A stretch of 64,000 bases of DNA, from positions 1-64,000 of the forward strand of contig CALKAM010000089.1 of NCBI GenBank assembly GCA_937983105.1, written 5' to 3'. The translations under genes and the position numbers were made by a program. Shown here piece after piece: positions 8,773-16,626 of the stretch; the stretch's first letter is position 1; every line of letters begins with the position of its first letter. Below the pieces are notes generated by a model. It was not told the DNA's origin. It saw only the letters and a program-made list of their open reading frames with translations, and did no database searches. This DNA is from Planifilum sp021793745. GTDB lineage: Bacteria; Bacillota; Bacilli; Thermoactinomycetales; DSM-44946.

Positions 8773-8928
8773 GGCCCGGCAAGCGCCGGGCCTCAGATCG
8801 TTGACAAGGGAGCGATTTTTCGCCGAGCGACTTGCCACTGCATGGAGTCGAGGCGGGAAATCGCCTCTCGACTCCCAGGCTTTGAGGTTTGTCAGCAGTT
8901 CGGGCTCGGCAAGCGCCGGGCTTCTTTT
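8773..8928 (+). repeat. Dispersed stem-loop element, copy A, between two like hairpins
   Basis: A core (8808-8871) with left arm GAGCGATTTTTCGCC and right arm GGCGGGAAATCGCCTC encloses the conserved inner stretch GAGCGACTTGCCACTGCAT. The core is bracketed by two nearly identical hairpins: GGCCCGGC-AAGC-GCCGGGCC (8773-8792) and GCTCGGC-AAGC-GCCGGGC (8904-8921, followed by TTCTTTT). TTTGTCAGCAG precedes the second hairpin. Related copies lie at 45660-45804, 28276-28337 and, inverted, 59761-59814. Confidence 0.7.
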
Positions 8929-8951
8929 CGAGAAAGCCTCCCGGACTTCTT

Positions 8952-8979
8952 AAAAACCCGGCAAGTGCCGGACTTTTTT
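8952..8979 (+). terminator. Intrinsic terminator
   Basis: CCGGC-AAGT-GCCGG (8958-8971) flanked by AAAAA and TTTTTT. The third CGGCAAGYGCCGG hairpin in 200 bp after the acyl-CoA synthetase gene. Confidence 0.75.
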
Positions 8980-9049
8980 GTTTGGTGGGGGAGGGAAGCC
9001 AGAAGCGGATGGGGTGAGAAATCTCCCGGCATAGCCGATCCCCATTCCA

Positions 9050-9079
9050 TTCACAAAGTACGGGCCTAAATATTAGAAT
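9050..9079 (+). promoter_or_regulatory. Likely promoter of the HNH nuclease gene
   Basis: -35 TTCACA (9050-9055), 18-bp spacer, -10 TAGAAT (9074-9079), 42 bases upstream of the ATG. Confidence 0.5.
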
Positions 9080-9120
9080 ATATAGATTTTTAAAAACAAT
9101 GATGCACAGGAGGCGTTTCC

Positions 9121-9756
9121 ATGCTGCGAAAATCGATGGGGTGGTTGGTTGCCTTTGCGCTGGTTCTGTCGTTGACGGCGGTCTATAACATGGCAACGAC
9201 CTGGGCGCTTCCGCCGGGAACGCCGTCCAAGGCCGCCGCCCAAGCGGAACTGGACGCGCTGACCGTCAAATCCGAAGGATCGATGGATGGATACTCACGC
9301 GACAAGTTTCCGCACTGGATCGATCAGGGAAACGGATGCAATACGCGCCATGTGGTGCTTCAGCGGGACGCCGACACCCATAGCGGGGACTGCCCCGTTA
9401 CATCCGGTACATGGTACAGCTACTACGACGGTGTCTCCGCCAACTCCCCCTCCGGAATCGATATCGATCACATCGTACCGCTGGCCGAGGCGTGGCGTTC
9501 CGGTGCGAGCAGTTGGAGTACGGAAAAGCGACAAGCCTTTGCCAACGATCTCGACGGCCCGCAATTGATCGCGGTGACCGCCAGCGTCAACCGGAGCAAG
9601 GGAGACCAGGATCCATCTACATGGCAGCCTCCGCGCGCCGGCGCCCGCTGCGCCTATGCGAAGTGGTGGATCCACACCAAATACCGCTGGGACTTGCACC
9701 TGCAATCATCGGAAAAGGCCGCGCTGCAGGATATGCTCAACACCTGCTCCTACTGA
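9121..9756 (+). CDS. Secreted HNH-family endonuclease (GmrSD C-terminal / DUF1524-like)
   Basis: A 211-residue exported protein. Residues 1-30 form a signal peptide (MLRKSMGWLVAFALVLSL, cleavage near ALP). The mature part has the HNH catalytic motif DIDHIVPL near residue 116 and the family tail NRSKGDQDPSTWQPP near 159, plus cysteines likely to pair outside the cell. Such proteins are common in actinomycetes and some Gram-positives as extracellular nucleases, for nutrient DNA or competition (inference). AGGAGG lies upstream of the ATG. Stand-alone gene with its own promoter; an immunity gene is not evident. Confidence 0.85.
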   Translation: MLRKSMGWLVAFALVLSLTAVYNMATTWALPPGTPSKAAAQAELDALTVKSEGSMDGYSRDKFPHWIDQGNGCNTRHVVLQRDADTHSGDCPVTSGTWYSYYDGVSANSPSGIDIDHIVPLAEAWRSGASSWSTEKRQAFANDLDGPQLIAVTASVNRSKGDQDPSTWQPPRAGARCAYAKWWIHTKYRWDLHLQSSEKAALQDMLNTCSY

Positions 9757-9813
9757 GCTGAACGTCGAGGTGCTGGGCGGCGCATATTCACCGTGTGAGA
9801 AAGGAGTCTCCGC

Positions 9814-10056
9814 ATGGAAGTGAAGACATCCACCTTCACCGCCAGTCACGGTGTCATGACCGCGGAGGCGGGCGTGATCAGCGGGGAGCTTGAATTGTGT
9901 ACTGCCTGTCGCGAGGACGGCACCCTCACGCTGGCCATCAGGTATGTGGGAGCCGAAGAATGGTACACCCTGCCGGGAGAAAACCACCGCCTGCACGATC
10001 TGCGCGACCATGAGGTGGTTCATCGCATGCTTGTCGCTGTATTGAAAAGGCCATGA
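9814..10056 (+). CDS. Hypothetical protein, 80 residues
   Basis: An ORF with a good ribosome site (GAAAGGAG) 58 bases after the nuclease gene. The product has no membrane span, contains CTAC at residues 29-32, and is predicted to be beta-rich at the start (MEVKTSTFTASHGVMTAEAG). No family is recognised. It could be co-transcribed with the nuclease; whether it has any part in that function cannot be told. It is not long enough to exclude chance on coding grounds alone. Confidence 0.5.
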   Translation: MEVKTSTFTASHGVMTAEAGVISGELELCTACREDGTLTLAIRYVGAEEWYTLPGENHRLHDLRDHEVVHRMLVAVLKRP

Positions 10057-10273
10057 TGGCAGGTGATGGTGTTTCGTGCACCGACCCCCTCCTGGTGAAG
10101 GACCGGACGTATGAGATGCGGATGCTTGTTTTGCGAGAGAACATTTTAGTGGGAAGAAACCCATTGGAATGCTGCGCCACCAGCATCGTCCATCCAATGC
10201 GTCAAGGCCGGGATCATCCCAACCTTGGCTGAAGAGGGTACCTTCCTGGAGGGAATTGATGGTTGGGGGACCA

Positions 10274-10800
10274 TCAGCCGTTGAATCTCGCTCGCTTTGA
10301 ATCTTCGCCAAGAAACCGTCCAGATGGTCCCAGGTTTGGTTGGCGCCCTCGATTACTCCCATATCCAGTACCGACTGGAGCGCTTCTTCCGTCGCGTATT
10401 GCGTACGGTTGATCAACTTCGTTCGGCCTCCCAGATCGACGAGGTCCAAGGTAGCCCGCGCCTCCGGCATGTTTTTGTCCCCATCGGAGAACGCGTCGAT
10501 ATACACGATCCGCTCCGGCTCGGCGACTTCGCGGAAAACCGCTTTGCTTCACGATTCTTGACCGAAATATTCCTGGCCTTCGTCCATGCATTTCATGCAG
10601 TAATGCCATACGCCTCCAGGGCGAAAATCGATGTTGCAAACCGTCAGCGGCCAACCGTCTGTTCCGAACCAGCGCATCAAATGTTCGGCCTCCGTGAAAG
10701 CTTCAAACACCAAAGGACGCGGCGCGTCAAAAATCCGTTCGAGTACAAGCTCGCGACCTTCCACCTTCGAAACCAATTGGTTCGTTGCGCCATTCGCCAT
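10274..10800 (-). pseudogene. Broken AHSA1/SRPBCC-family gene with in-frame TGA
   Basis: From ATG 10800 (ribosome site GAGGAGG) the frame encodes a START-like AHSA1 protein: ELVLERIFDAPRPLVFEAFT, WFGTDGWPLTVCNIDFRPGG. It stops at TGA 10551-10549, exactly where the family has Trp in QESW(G/S)KA, and then goes on in the same frame with KAVFREVAEPERIVYIDAFSD and LINRTQYATEEALQ. Near 10285 the natural end is reached only by changing frame (stop near 10274). A TGG-to-TGA nonsense change plus a late frameshift make a pseudogene the simplest reading; sequencing error is the alternative. Confidence 0.8.
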
Positions 10801-10972
10801 GATCAACTCCTCCTCGCTTTTCGAATTACCCCTCGAGGTTTGAGGGATGGGCCAAAAGGGGAATGATCCGTTGGATTGGTTGGGTTGAAACGTCAAAGGA
10901 GAAGGATTCCTTCTGATCATCCCAGAAAAGAAAGATATTGGAGGGAGGACCCAGACAAGAAAGGGGATGGCT

Positions 10973-11221
10973 ATGAAGAGCATCGGCATCGTGCGCAAGG
11001 TGGATCATCTCGGTCGCATTGTATTGCCCAAGGAGCTTCGCGACATGATGAACCTTCGTCCGCATGACGGTGTGGAGATTTTTGTCGATGAGGACGCGAT
11101 CGTCCTGAAAAAGTACAACCCCAGCTGCGTTTTTTGCGGAGGGATGGAGCGTCTCCTGGATTTCCGCGGGCAGATTATCTGTGAGTCCTGTTTGGCGGAA
11201 ACCCGTCATTATCTTTCGTGA
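10973..11221 (+). CDS. AbrB-type transition-state regulator with C-terminal zinc knuckles
   Basis: An 82-residue DNA-binding protein. Residues 1-45 form the swapped-hairpin AbrB/SpoVT fold (KSIGIVRKVDHLGRIVLPKELR). The C-terminal part has CVFCGG and CESC, a zinc-ribbon seen in one group of AbrB paralogues. ATG 10973 is preferred to ATG 10967, as AAAGGGG is 6 bases before the former and touches the latter, and AbrB proteins start MKS(T)GIVRK. Likely a global growth-phase regulator. Followed by a terminator. Confidence 0.92.
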   Translation: MKSIGIVRKVDHLGRIVLPKELRDMMNLRPHDGVEIFVDEDAIVLKKYNPSCVFCGGMERLLDFRGQIICESCLAETRHYLS

Positions 11222-11260
11222 TCGGTGGTGTAAAGCCCATTTTTCCCTGGGATTTGCCTC

Positions 11261-11292
11261 AAAAGCCTTCGTCGAGGAGGCTTTTTTATTTT
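11261..11292 (+). terminator. Intrinsic terminator after the abrB-like gene
   Basis: AAAAGCC (11261-11267) pairs with GGCTTTT (11279-11285), then T's and TATTTT. Confidence 0.8.
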
Positions 11293-11350
11293 AAAACGTT
11301 AAAGCGCATTCCTGACACGGAAAAGAACCCTCTGATAAAATAAAAATGAA

Positions 11351-11371
11351 AATCGTTTCTGAAAAATGATT
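11351..11371. promoter_or_regulatory. Inverted repeat upstream of the hydratase cluster
   Basis: AATCGTTT-CTGAA-AAATGATT, arms complementary at 7 of 8 positions, 49 bases upstream of the first hydratase gene. It may be an operator for the catabolic cluster; the binding protein is unknown. Confidence 0.35.
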
Positions 11372-11419
11372 CCCTTTTGTTTTGTATAAATAATCGCGCT
11401 TACATGGAGGGGGACAGGA

Positions 11420-12187
11420 ATGTACGTCCGGGTGACGCGGCCGGAGGAGGGGATCGGACGGATTCAACTGCATCGTCCGGAGGTTCTCAACGCGCTCAAT
11501 TTGCAGCTGATGGAGGAGCTGGTGTCTGCTCTGGTATCGATGGACCGGGATGAGGGAATCCGCTGCATCCTGATCACAGGGGACCGACGGGCCTTTGCCG
11601 CCGGGGCGGATATCGACGAGATGAGCGATGCCACTGCGGTGGACATGCTTTTGAAGGACCAGTTCGCCGTCTGGGATCGAATCCGTCACATATCCAAGCC
11701 GATCATCGCCGCGGTCAGCGGTTACGCCCTCGGCGGAGGCTGTGAGTTGGCGATGGCCTGCGACCTGATTATCGCCTCCGAGACGGCCCAGTTCGGCCAA
11801 CCGGAGATCAATATCGGCGTCATGCCCGGCGCCGGGGGAACCCAGCGCTTGACCCGGGCGGTGGGCAAAGTCCGGGCGATGGAAATGGTGTTGACGGGAA
11901 ACCCGCTCCGCGCCGAAGAAGCGCTGCAGGCGGGGCTGATCAACCGGGTGGTGCCCGAGGAGCTCCTGGAGGACGAGGCCCTCAGGATGGCCCGGGAAAT
12001 TGCAGCCAAGCCGCCGGTGGCCGTCCGATTGGCCAAAAAGGCGGTATTGAAGGCGATGGATACGACCCTCGAGACGGGGCTCGCCTACGAGCAGATGCTC
12101 TTTTATCTCCTGTTTGCCACCGAGGATCAGCGCGAGGGGATGCAGGCCTTTTTGGAAAAGCGCAAACCCCGGTTTCGCGGCCGGTAA
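11420..12187 (+). CDS. Enoyl-CoA hydratase (crotonase family, PaaF-like)
   Basis: A 255-residue crotonase-fold enzyme. Oxyanion-hole segments FAAGADIDEM (near residue 60) and ALGGGCELAMACDLIIAS (near 99) are intact, and both catalytic glutamates of hydratases are present in GGGCELA and QPEINIGVMPG. It hydrates a trans-2-enoyl-CoA. ATG 11420 is preceded by GGAGGGGG. Twelve bases separate it from a second crotonase paralogue, an arrangement typical of phenylacetate (paaF-paaG) or other acyl-CoA catabolism. The paaABCDE ring-epoxidation genes are not in this window. Confidence 0.88.
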   Translation: MYVRVTRPEEGIGRIQLHRPEVLNALNLQLMEELVSALVSMDRDEGIRCILITGDRRAFAAGADIDEMSDATAVDMLLKDQFAVWDRIRHISKPIIAAVSGYALGGGCELAMACDLIIASETAQFGQPEINIGVMPGAGGTQRLTRAVGKVRAMEMVLTGNPLRAEEALQAGLINRVVPEELLEDEALRMAREIAAKPPVAVRLAKKAVLKAMDTTLETGLAYEQMLFYLLFATEDQREGMQAFLEKRKPRFRGR

Positions 12188-12205
12188 GGGTAAGGAGGGG
12201 TGAGG

Positions 12206-12991
12206 GTGGAAGAGACGGTTCGAACAGACCGGAAGGACGGTGTGGCGGTGATCACGCTGAACCGTCCCCGGGTTTACAATGCCTTCAATCAACCGATGAG
12301 CAGGGAGCTGTTAAAGGCACTGCGGGAGGCGGCGCAGGATTCCGGCGTTCGCTGCGTCGTCCTCACGGGGGCGGGAAAAGCCTTTTGTTCGGGGCAAGAT
12401 CTGGGGGACCGGAGCGATCCGAATATCGACGACTTTTCCCTGGGGGAAAGCGTCCGCGAGCGGTATAATCCCCTGATCCGAACGATCGTGGAGATGGAGA
12501 AACCGGTCCTCGGCGCCATCAACGGGGTCGCCGCCGGAGCCGGATGCAGTCTGGCGCTGGCCTGCGATCTGCGCATCGTGTCCGACCGGGCGCGATTCAT
12601 CGAAGCCTTCGTCCGGGTGGGCCTCGCCCCGGACAGCGGATCCAGCTATTTTCTCCCGAAGCTCGTCGGGTTGGGGCGGGCGATGGAGCTGGCCATCACC
12701 GGAAGGGAAGTATCTGCGCAGGAGGCGGTGCAGATCGGACTGGCGAACCGCCTGGTGCCCCACGATCGCTTTCAGGAGGAAACCCTCGCCTGGGCGCGTC
12801 AGTTGGCCGAAGGGCCGACCCGCGCCATCGGCCTGATCAAGCGGGCCCTGTACAAGGGAGCGGATGCCGCCTTGAAGGAGGTGCTGGAATACGAGGCCCA
12901 CATGCAAGAGATGGCGGGTCGCACACGGGATTTCCGGGAGGGGGTGGCCGCGTTTATGGAGAAGCGACCGCCCCGGTTCCGGGGAGAGTGA
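12206..12991 (+). CDS. Enoyl-CoA hydratase/isomerase (PaaG-like)
   Basis: A 261-residue crotonase-fold protein, closest by eye to 2-(1,2-epoxy-1,2-dihydrophenyl)acetyl-CoA isomerases: FCSGQDLGDR near residue 65, AAGAGCSLALACDLRI near 105 and the RVGLAPDSGSSYFLP segment with Asp in place of hydratase Glu, a mark of isomerase-type members such as PaaG/PaaB. GTG 12206 is seven bases after AAGGAGG; GTG 12200 would be only one base away. Together with the preceding paralogue it suggests ring-opening steps of phenylacetyl-CoA catabolism, though fatty-acid roles are not excluded. Confidence 0.85.
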   Translation: MEETVRTDRKDGVAVITLNRPRVYNAFNQPMSRELLKALREAAQDSGVRCVVLTGAGKAFCSGQDLGDRSDPNIDDFSLGESVRERYNPLIRTIVEMEKPVLGAINGVAAGAGCSLALACDLRIVSDRARFIEAFVRVGLAPDSGSSYFLPKLVGLGRAMELAITGREVSAQEAVQIGLANRLVPHDRFQEETLAWARQLAEGPTRAIGLIKRALYKGADAALKEVLEYEAHMQEMAGRTRDFREGVAAFMEKRPPRFRGE

Positions 12992-13190
12992 GTAGCGATG
13001 CCCTCCGGGGGACGAAGGGGGGATGAACCCTCTTCGCCCGCGGGGCATATAGTTGAAGTTGAATGTTCAGTGAGGGAACGGAACTTTTCGGCCGGGGGCG
13101 GAAGGATTGCTCCCGGAGGAAACCCCTCTGCCGGAGCCGTCTTCGGAAGCCGAAGATGAAGGGGATTTTCAAACATCTTGAGGAAACGGA

Positions 13191-14357
13191 ATGGTGGATA
13201 TGAATCGAATCAGATCCGATTGGCCGGGTAAGGAAGCGGTGTTCCAACCGGAGGATCAGTCCCGTTCCGCGGAAGTGGGGAAGGACGTCTTTGAGATGAT
13301 GGATCGGTACGGCCACGAGCAGGTGATTTTCTGTCGCCACCGGGGTTCCGGATTGAAGGCGATCATCGCCATCCACGACACCACGATGGGGCCCGCCCTC
13401 GGAGGTTGCCGGATGGCGCCTTACGGTTCCACGGAGGAGGCGCTGGAGGATGTGCTCCGCCTCTCCCGGGGGATGACGTACAAGTGCGGAGCCGCCGATG
13501 TGGACTTCGGCGGCGGTAAGGCGGTGATCATCGGCGATCCGAAGCGGGACAAAAGTCCGGAGCTGTTCCGGGCCTTCGGTCGGTTTGTCGGGGGATTGAA
13601 CGGGCGGTTTTATACCGGCACCGACATGGGCACTTCTCCCGAGGATTTTGTCCATGCGCGCCGGGAGTCCCGTTGCTTCGTCGGCCTGCCCGAGAGCCAC
13701 GGTGGCAGCGGCGATACTTCCATGCCCACCGCCCTGGGCGTGTTGCAGGGAATGAAGGCTACGGCCCTGGAGTTGTGGGGCTCCGAAGACCTGTCCGGCC
13801 GAACGGTGGCCGTCCAGGGAGTGGGGAAGGTGGGCGCCCGGCTCGTCCGACTGTTGGTGGAGGAAGGTGCCCGCTGTTTGATCGCCGATGTGGACGGGAG
13901 CCGCGTCGATGCGCTTCGGGAGGCGTTTCCGGATGCGGTGGAGCCGGTCGATGTCGGGGCGGTGCATGCCGTCAGCTGTGACATTTTCGCCCCCTGTGCC
14001 GGCGGCGGCATCATCAATGATGAAACGATCGAGGAATTGAAATGCCGGGCGGTGGTGGGATCGGCGAACAATCAGCTGGAGGATGACCGGCACGGCGACC
14101 GCCTGCACGAGCGGGGGATTTTGTACGCCCCGGACTATCTGGTGAACGCCGGCGGGTTGATCCAGGTGGCCGATGAGTTGTCGGGTTATAACCCGGAGCG
14201 CGTCATGGCCAAGACGCGGTCCATCTACGACATGCTTCTCGAGATTTACCGCCTGTCCCGGGAGCAGGACATCCCTACTTACCGCGCAGTGGACCGGTTG
14301 GTGGCCAGGCGGATGGAGCAGGTGGCGGATCTCCGGAGGATCTTTTTGGGGCTTTGA
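13191..14357 (+). CDS. pdh: L-phenylalanine dehydrogenase (NAD-dependent)
   Basis: Oxidative deamination of L-phenylalanine to phenylpyruvate with NAD+. The body from DVFEMMDRYGHEQVIFCRH onwards is, from memory, strikingly like Thermoactinomyces intermedius phenylalanine dehydrogenase, including ALGGCRM, the substrate lysine region RGMTYKC.ADVDFGGGK, TDMGTSPEDFVH and GVGKVGARL (Rossmann loop). Leucine dehydrogenases have GGTRMW and lack the CGG-type loop, so phenylalanine is the favoured substrate. The 388-residue reading has about 33 extra N-terminal residues; a later GTG at about 13275 could be the real start. It precedes the 2-oxo acid dehydrogenase genes, which could take phenylpyruvate onwards. 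Confidence 0.88.
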   Translation: MVDMNRIRSDWPGKEAVFQPEDQSRSAEVGKDVFEMMDRYGHEQVIFCRHRGSGLKAIIAIHDTTMGPALGGCRMAPYGSTEEALEDVLRLSRGMTYKCGAADVDFGGGKAVIIGDPKRDKSPELFRAFGRFVGGLNGRFYTGTDMGTSPEDFVHARRESRCFVGLPESHGGSGDTSMPTALGVLQGMKATALELWGSEDLSGRTVAVQGVGKVGARLVRLLVEEGARCLIADVDGSRVDALREAFPDAVEPVDVGAVHAVSCDIFAPCAGGGIINDETIEELKCRAVVGSANNQLEDDRHGDRLHERGILYAPDYLVNAGGLIQVADELSGYNPERVMAKTRSIYDMLLEIYRLSREQDIPTYRAVDRLVARRMEQVADLRRIFLGL

Positions 14358-14383
14358 TCAGGTCGGCAAGGGAGGGGATCGGG

Positions 14384-15463
14384 ATGTTGCAGCAGGTGGA
14401 GGAAAAGCGGATCGGCCTTTCCTATGTCCGTCCCGATGGGACGCTGACGGATGAGGGACGGGCTGTGTGGAGAAGGATCGACGACGAGAAAAAAATGCTC
14501 TTTTACCGGTGGATGACGATGGCCCGCCTCTTCGACAGGCGTTCCATCATCCTGCAGCGCCAGGGCAGAATCGGCACCTTTGCCCCCCTGGAAGGTCAGG
14601 AGGCCGCCCAGGTGGGGAGCGCCATGGCGCTGTCGAAGGAGGATTGGATTTTTCCCACGTACCGGGAGCACGGCGTCCAGATGGTCCTGGGGATGCCCCT
14701 GAACCTGATCCTCCTTTACTGGATGGGGCGGGTCGAGGGATGGAGGCCGCCGGAGTTGCTCCGGCTCCTTCCGCCGTCCGTTCCCATCGCCACCCAACTG
14801 CCCCACGCCGCGGGAGCGGCCTGGGCGTCCAAATTGAGGGGGGAGCGCTCCGTCGCTGTCGCCTATTTCGGGGACGGGGCCACCTCCGAGGGGGATTTTC
14901 ACGAAGCGTGCAACTTCGCAGGGGTTTTCCGCCTGCCGGTCATCTTTTTCTGCCAAAACAACGGGTATGCGATCAGCGTTCCCTTCTCCCGACAGTCGGC
15001 GACGCCCACCGTGGCGGAAAAGGCGGCGGCTTACGCCTTTCCGGGCATCCGCGTCGACGGCAACGATGTGTTGGCGGTTTATGAAGCGATGGTCCGGGCG
15101 ATCGAACGGGCGAGAAACGGCGAAGGGCCGACCCTGATCGAAGCCGTCACCTACCGTCACGGAGCTCACACCACCGCCGATGATCCCGCCCGATACCGGA
15201 GCGAAGAGGAGGCGCGCGAGTGGGTTCAGCGCCGCGATCCCCTCAAGCGGTATCGCGCGCTCCTCCGATCGGAGGGCCTCCTGACGGAAGCCGAGGAGCG
15301 GGAGTGGGAGGAAGAGTGCCGCCGGCGGATCGATCGGGCGGTGAAGGAGGCGGAGGCGGAGAAGGCGGCGCCGCCGACCCACATGTTTGATCATGTGTTC
15401 GCCACACCGGTGGCATCGCTCCAGCGGCAGCGCCGGGAATGGGAGGGGGATGGCCGTGCCTGA
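14384..15463 (+). CDS. 2-oxo acid dehydrogenase E1 component, alpha subunit
   Basis: The thiamine-diphosphate-binding alpha subunit (359 residues) of an E1 heterotetramer that decarboxylates a 2-oxo acid. The ThDP motif is GDGATSEGDFHEACNFAGV...NN near residues 166-190, and the phosphorylation-loop region is YRHGAHTTADDPARYR. ATG 14384 follows GGGAGGGG; it is 26 bases after pdh. The family includes pyruvate and branched-chain E1s. The short spacing to pdh suggests that the substrate is the pdh product phenylpyruvate (inference), but pyruvate or branched-chain oxo acids cannot be ruled out. Confidence 0.87.
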   Translation: MLQQVEEKRIGLSYVRPDGTLTDEGRAVWRRIDDEKKMLFYRWMTMARLFDRRSIILQRQGRIGTFAPLEGQEAAQVGSAMALSKEDWIFPTYREHGVQMVLGMPLNLILLYWMGRVEGWRPPELLRLLPPSVPIATQLPHAAGAAWASKLRGERSVAVAYFGDGATSEGDFHEACNFAGVFRLPVIFFCQNNGYAISVPFSRQSATPTVAEKAAAYAFPGIRVDGNDVLAVYEAMVRAIERARNGEGPTLIEAVTYRHGAHTTADDPARYRSEEEAREWVQRRDPLKRYRALLRSEGLLTEAEEREWEEECRRRIDRAVKEAEAEKAAPPTHMFDHVFATPVASLQRQRREWEGDGRA

Positions 15464-16433
15464 GCGGACCATGGTTCAAGCCATCAATGACGCTCTCTCC
15501 GTAGCCCTGGAAAAGGACCCGCGCGTGGTGGTGATGGGTGAAGATGTGGGCAAAAACGGCGGGGTTTTCCGGGTGACGGAGGGCTTGTGGCACCGGTTCG
15601 GCGACGACCGGGTGATCGACACGCCCCTGTCCGAGTCCGGCATCATCGGGACGGCGATCGGCCTGGCGGTGGGAGGCATGCTTCCGGTGGCGGAAATCCA
15701 GTTTATGGGATTCATCTACCCGGCCTTTGAGCAGGTTGTCAGCCATGCTGCCCGTTTTCGGACGCGGACCCAGGGGACCTTTCCCCTTCCCCTCGTGATC
15801 CGGGCCCCCTACGGCGGAGGGATCCGGGCGCCGGAGCTCCATTCCGATTCGACGGAGGCCCTGTTTGTGCACACCCCGGGCCTGAAGGTGGTGGCTCCCT
15901 CCACCCCGTACGATGCCAAGGGGCTGTTGCTGGCTTCCATCCAGGATCCCGATCCGGTCATTTTCCTGGAGCCGATGAAGGTCTACCGCACCCATCGGCA
16001 GGAGGTGCCCGAGGGATGGTACGAGGTTCCCATCGGGCGGGCCCGGAAGGTGCGGGAGGGGGAAGATGTGACGATTTTGGCCTGGGGGGCGATGGTGCCG
16101 GTGGCCGAAAAAACGGCGGATGCCTGGGCGAAGGACGGCGTCAGCTGCGAAGTGATCGACCTGCGCTCCCTGTATCCGATCGATGAGGATGCGATCATCG
16201 AGTCCGTAAAAAAGACCGGACGGGCCGTCATTGTCCACGAAGCGCCCAGGACCGGCGGGCTGGGCGGAGAACTGACGGCGCTGATCAACGAGCGGGCTTT
16301 CCTCTGGCTGGAGGCCCCGGTTACCCGGGTGACGGGGTATGATGTCCCGGTTCCCTACTTTGCCCTGGAGGATGCCTTCCGTCCCGATGTGCGCCGGGTT
16401 TCCGAGGCGGTGCGGCAAGTGATCAATTTCTGA
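15450..16433 (+). CDS. 2-oxo acid dehydrogenase E1 component, beta subunit
   Basis: The 327-residue beta subunit that completes the E1 active site: MGEDVGKNGGVFRVTEGL near residue 27, IGTAIGLAVGGMLPVAEIQFMGF near 65, and the C-terminal transketolase-like domain with HEAPRTGGLGGEL. It overlaps the alpha-subunit gene by 14 bases, which implies coupled translation and a 1:1 complex. GTG 15456 is a possible alternative start. A 193-bp gap with no recognisable gene leads to the E2 gene. Confidence 0.9.
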   Translation: MAVPERTMVQAINDALSVALEKDPRVVVMGEDVGKNGGVFRVTEGLWHRFGDDRVIDTPLSESGIIGTAIGLAVGGMLPVAEIQFMGFIYPAFEQVVSHAARFRTRTQGTFPLPLVIRAPYGGGIRAPELHSDSTEALFVHTPGLKVVAPSTPYDAKGLLLASIQDPDPVIFLEPMKVYRTHRQEVPEGWYEVPIGRARKVREGEDVTILAWGAMVPVAEKTADAWAKDGVSCEVIDLRSLYPIDEDAIIESVKKTGRAVIVHEAPRTGGLGGELTALINERAFLWLEAPVTRVTGYDVPVPYFALEDAFRPDVRRVSEAVRQVINF

Positions 16434-16626
16434 ATGCGGTACCCCCGGAATCTTCCGGTTTGGTGTACAAGCAAGGGACCCTGCATTGATCCCTTCAAAG
16501 ACGGGTTTTCTGGGTCTGGAGGCGAGCGCGCCGGCGGCGGCCTCCTCCGGCACCCCGACGAAGATATTCCCGGGCTCCTTTTCGCATAGGGATAGAACCA
16601 CATTTGATCGGAAGGGAGGGCATTTT

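Noticed and set aside
10274..10800. TGA in the AHSA1 gene as a recoded Trp or selenocysteine codon
   Set aside because: TGA ends many genes here; there is no SECIS-like hairpin after it and a second lesion lies near the gene end.
12998..13048. Long GC-rich inverted repeat after the second hydratase gene (ATGCCC ... GGGGCAT)
   Set aside because: Pairing is broken and there is no T-run; the gene set around it may well be one transcript, so a terminator is not claimed.
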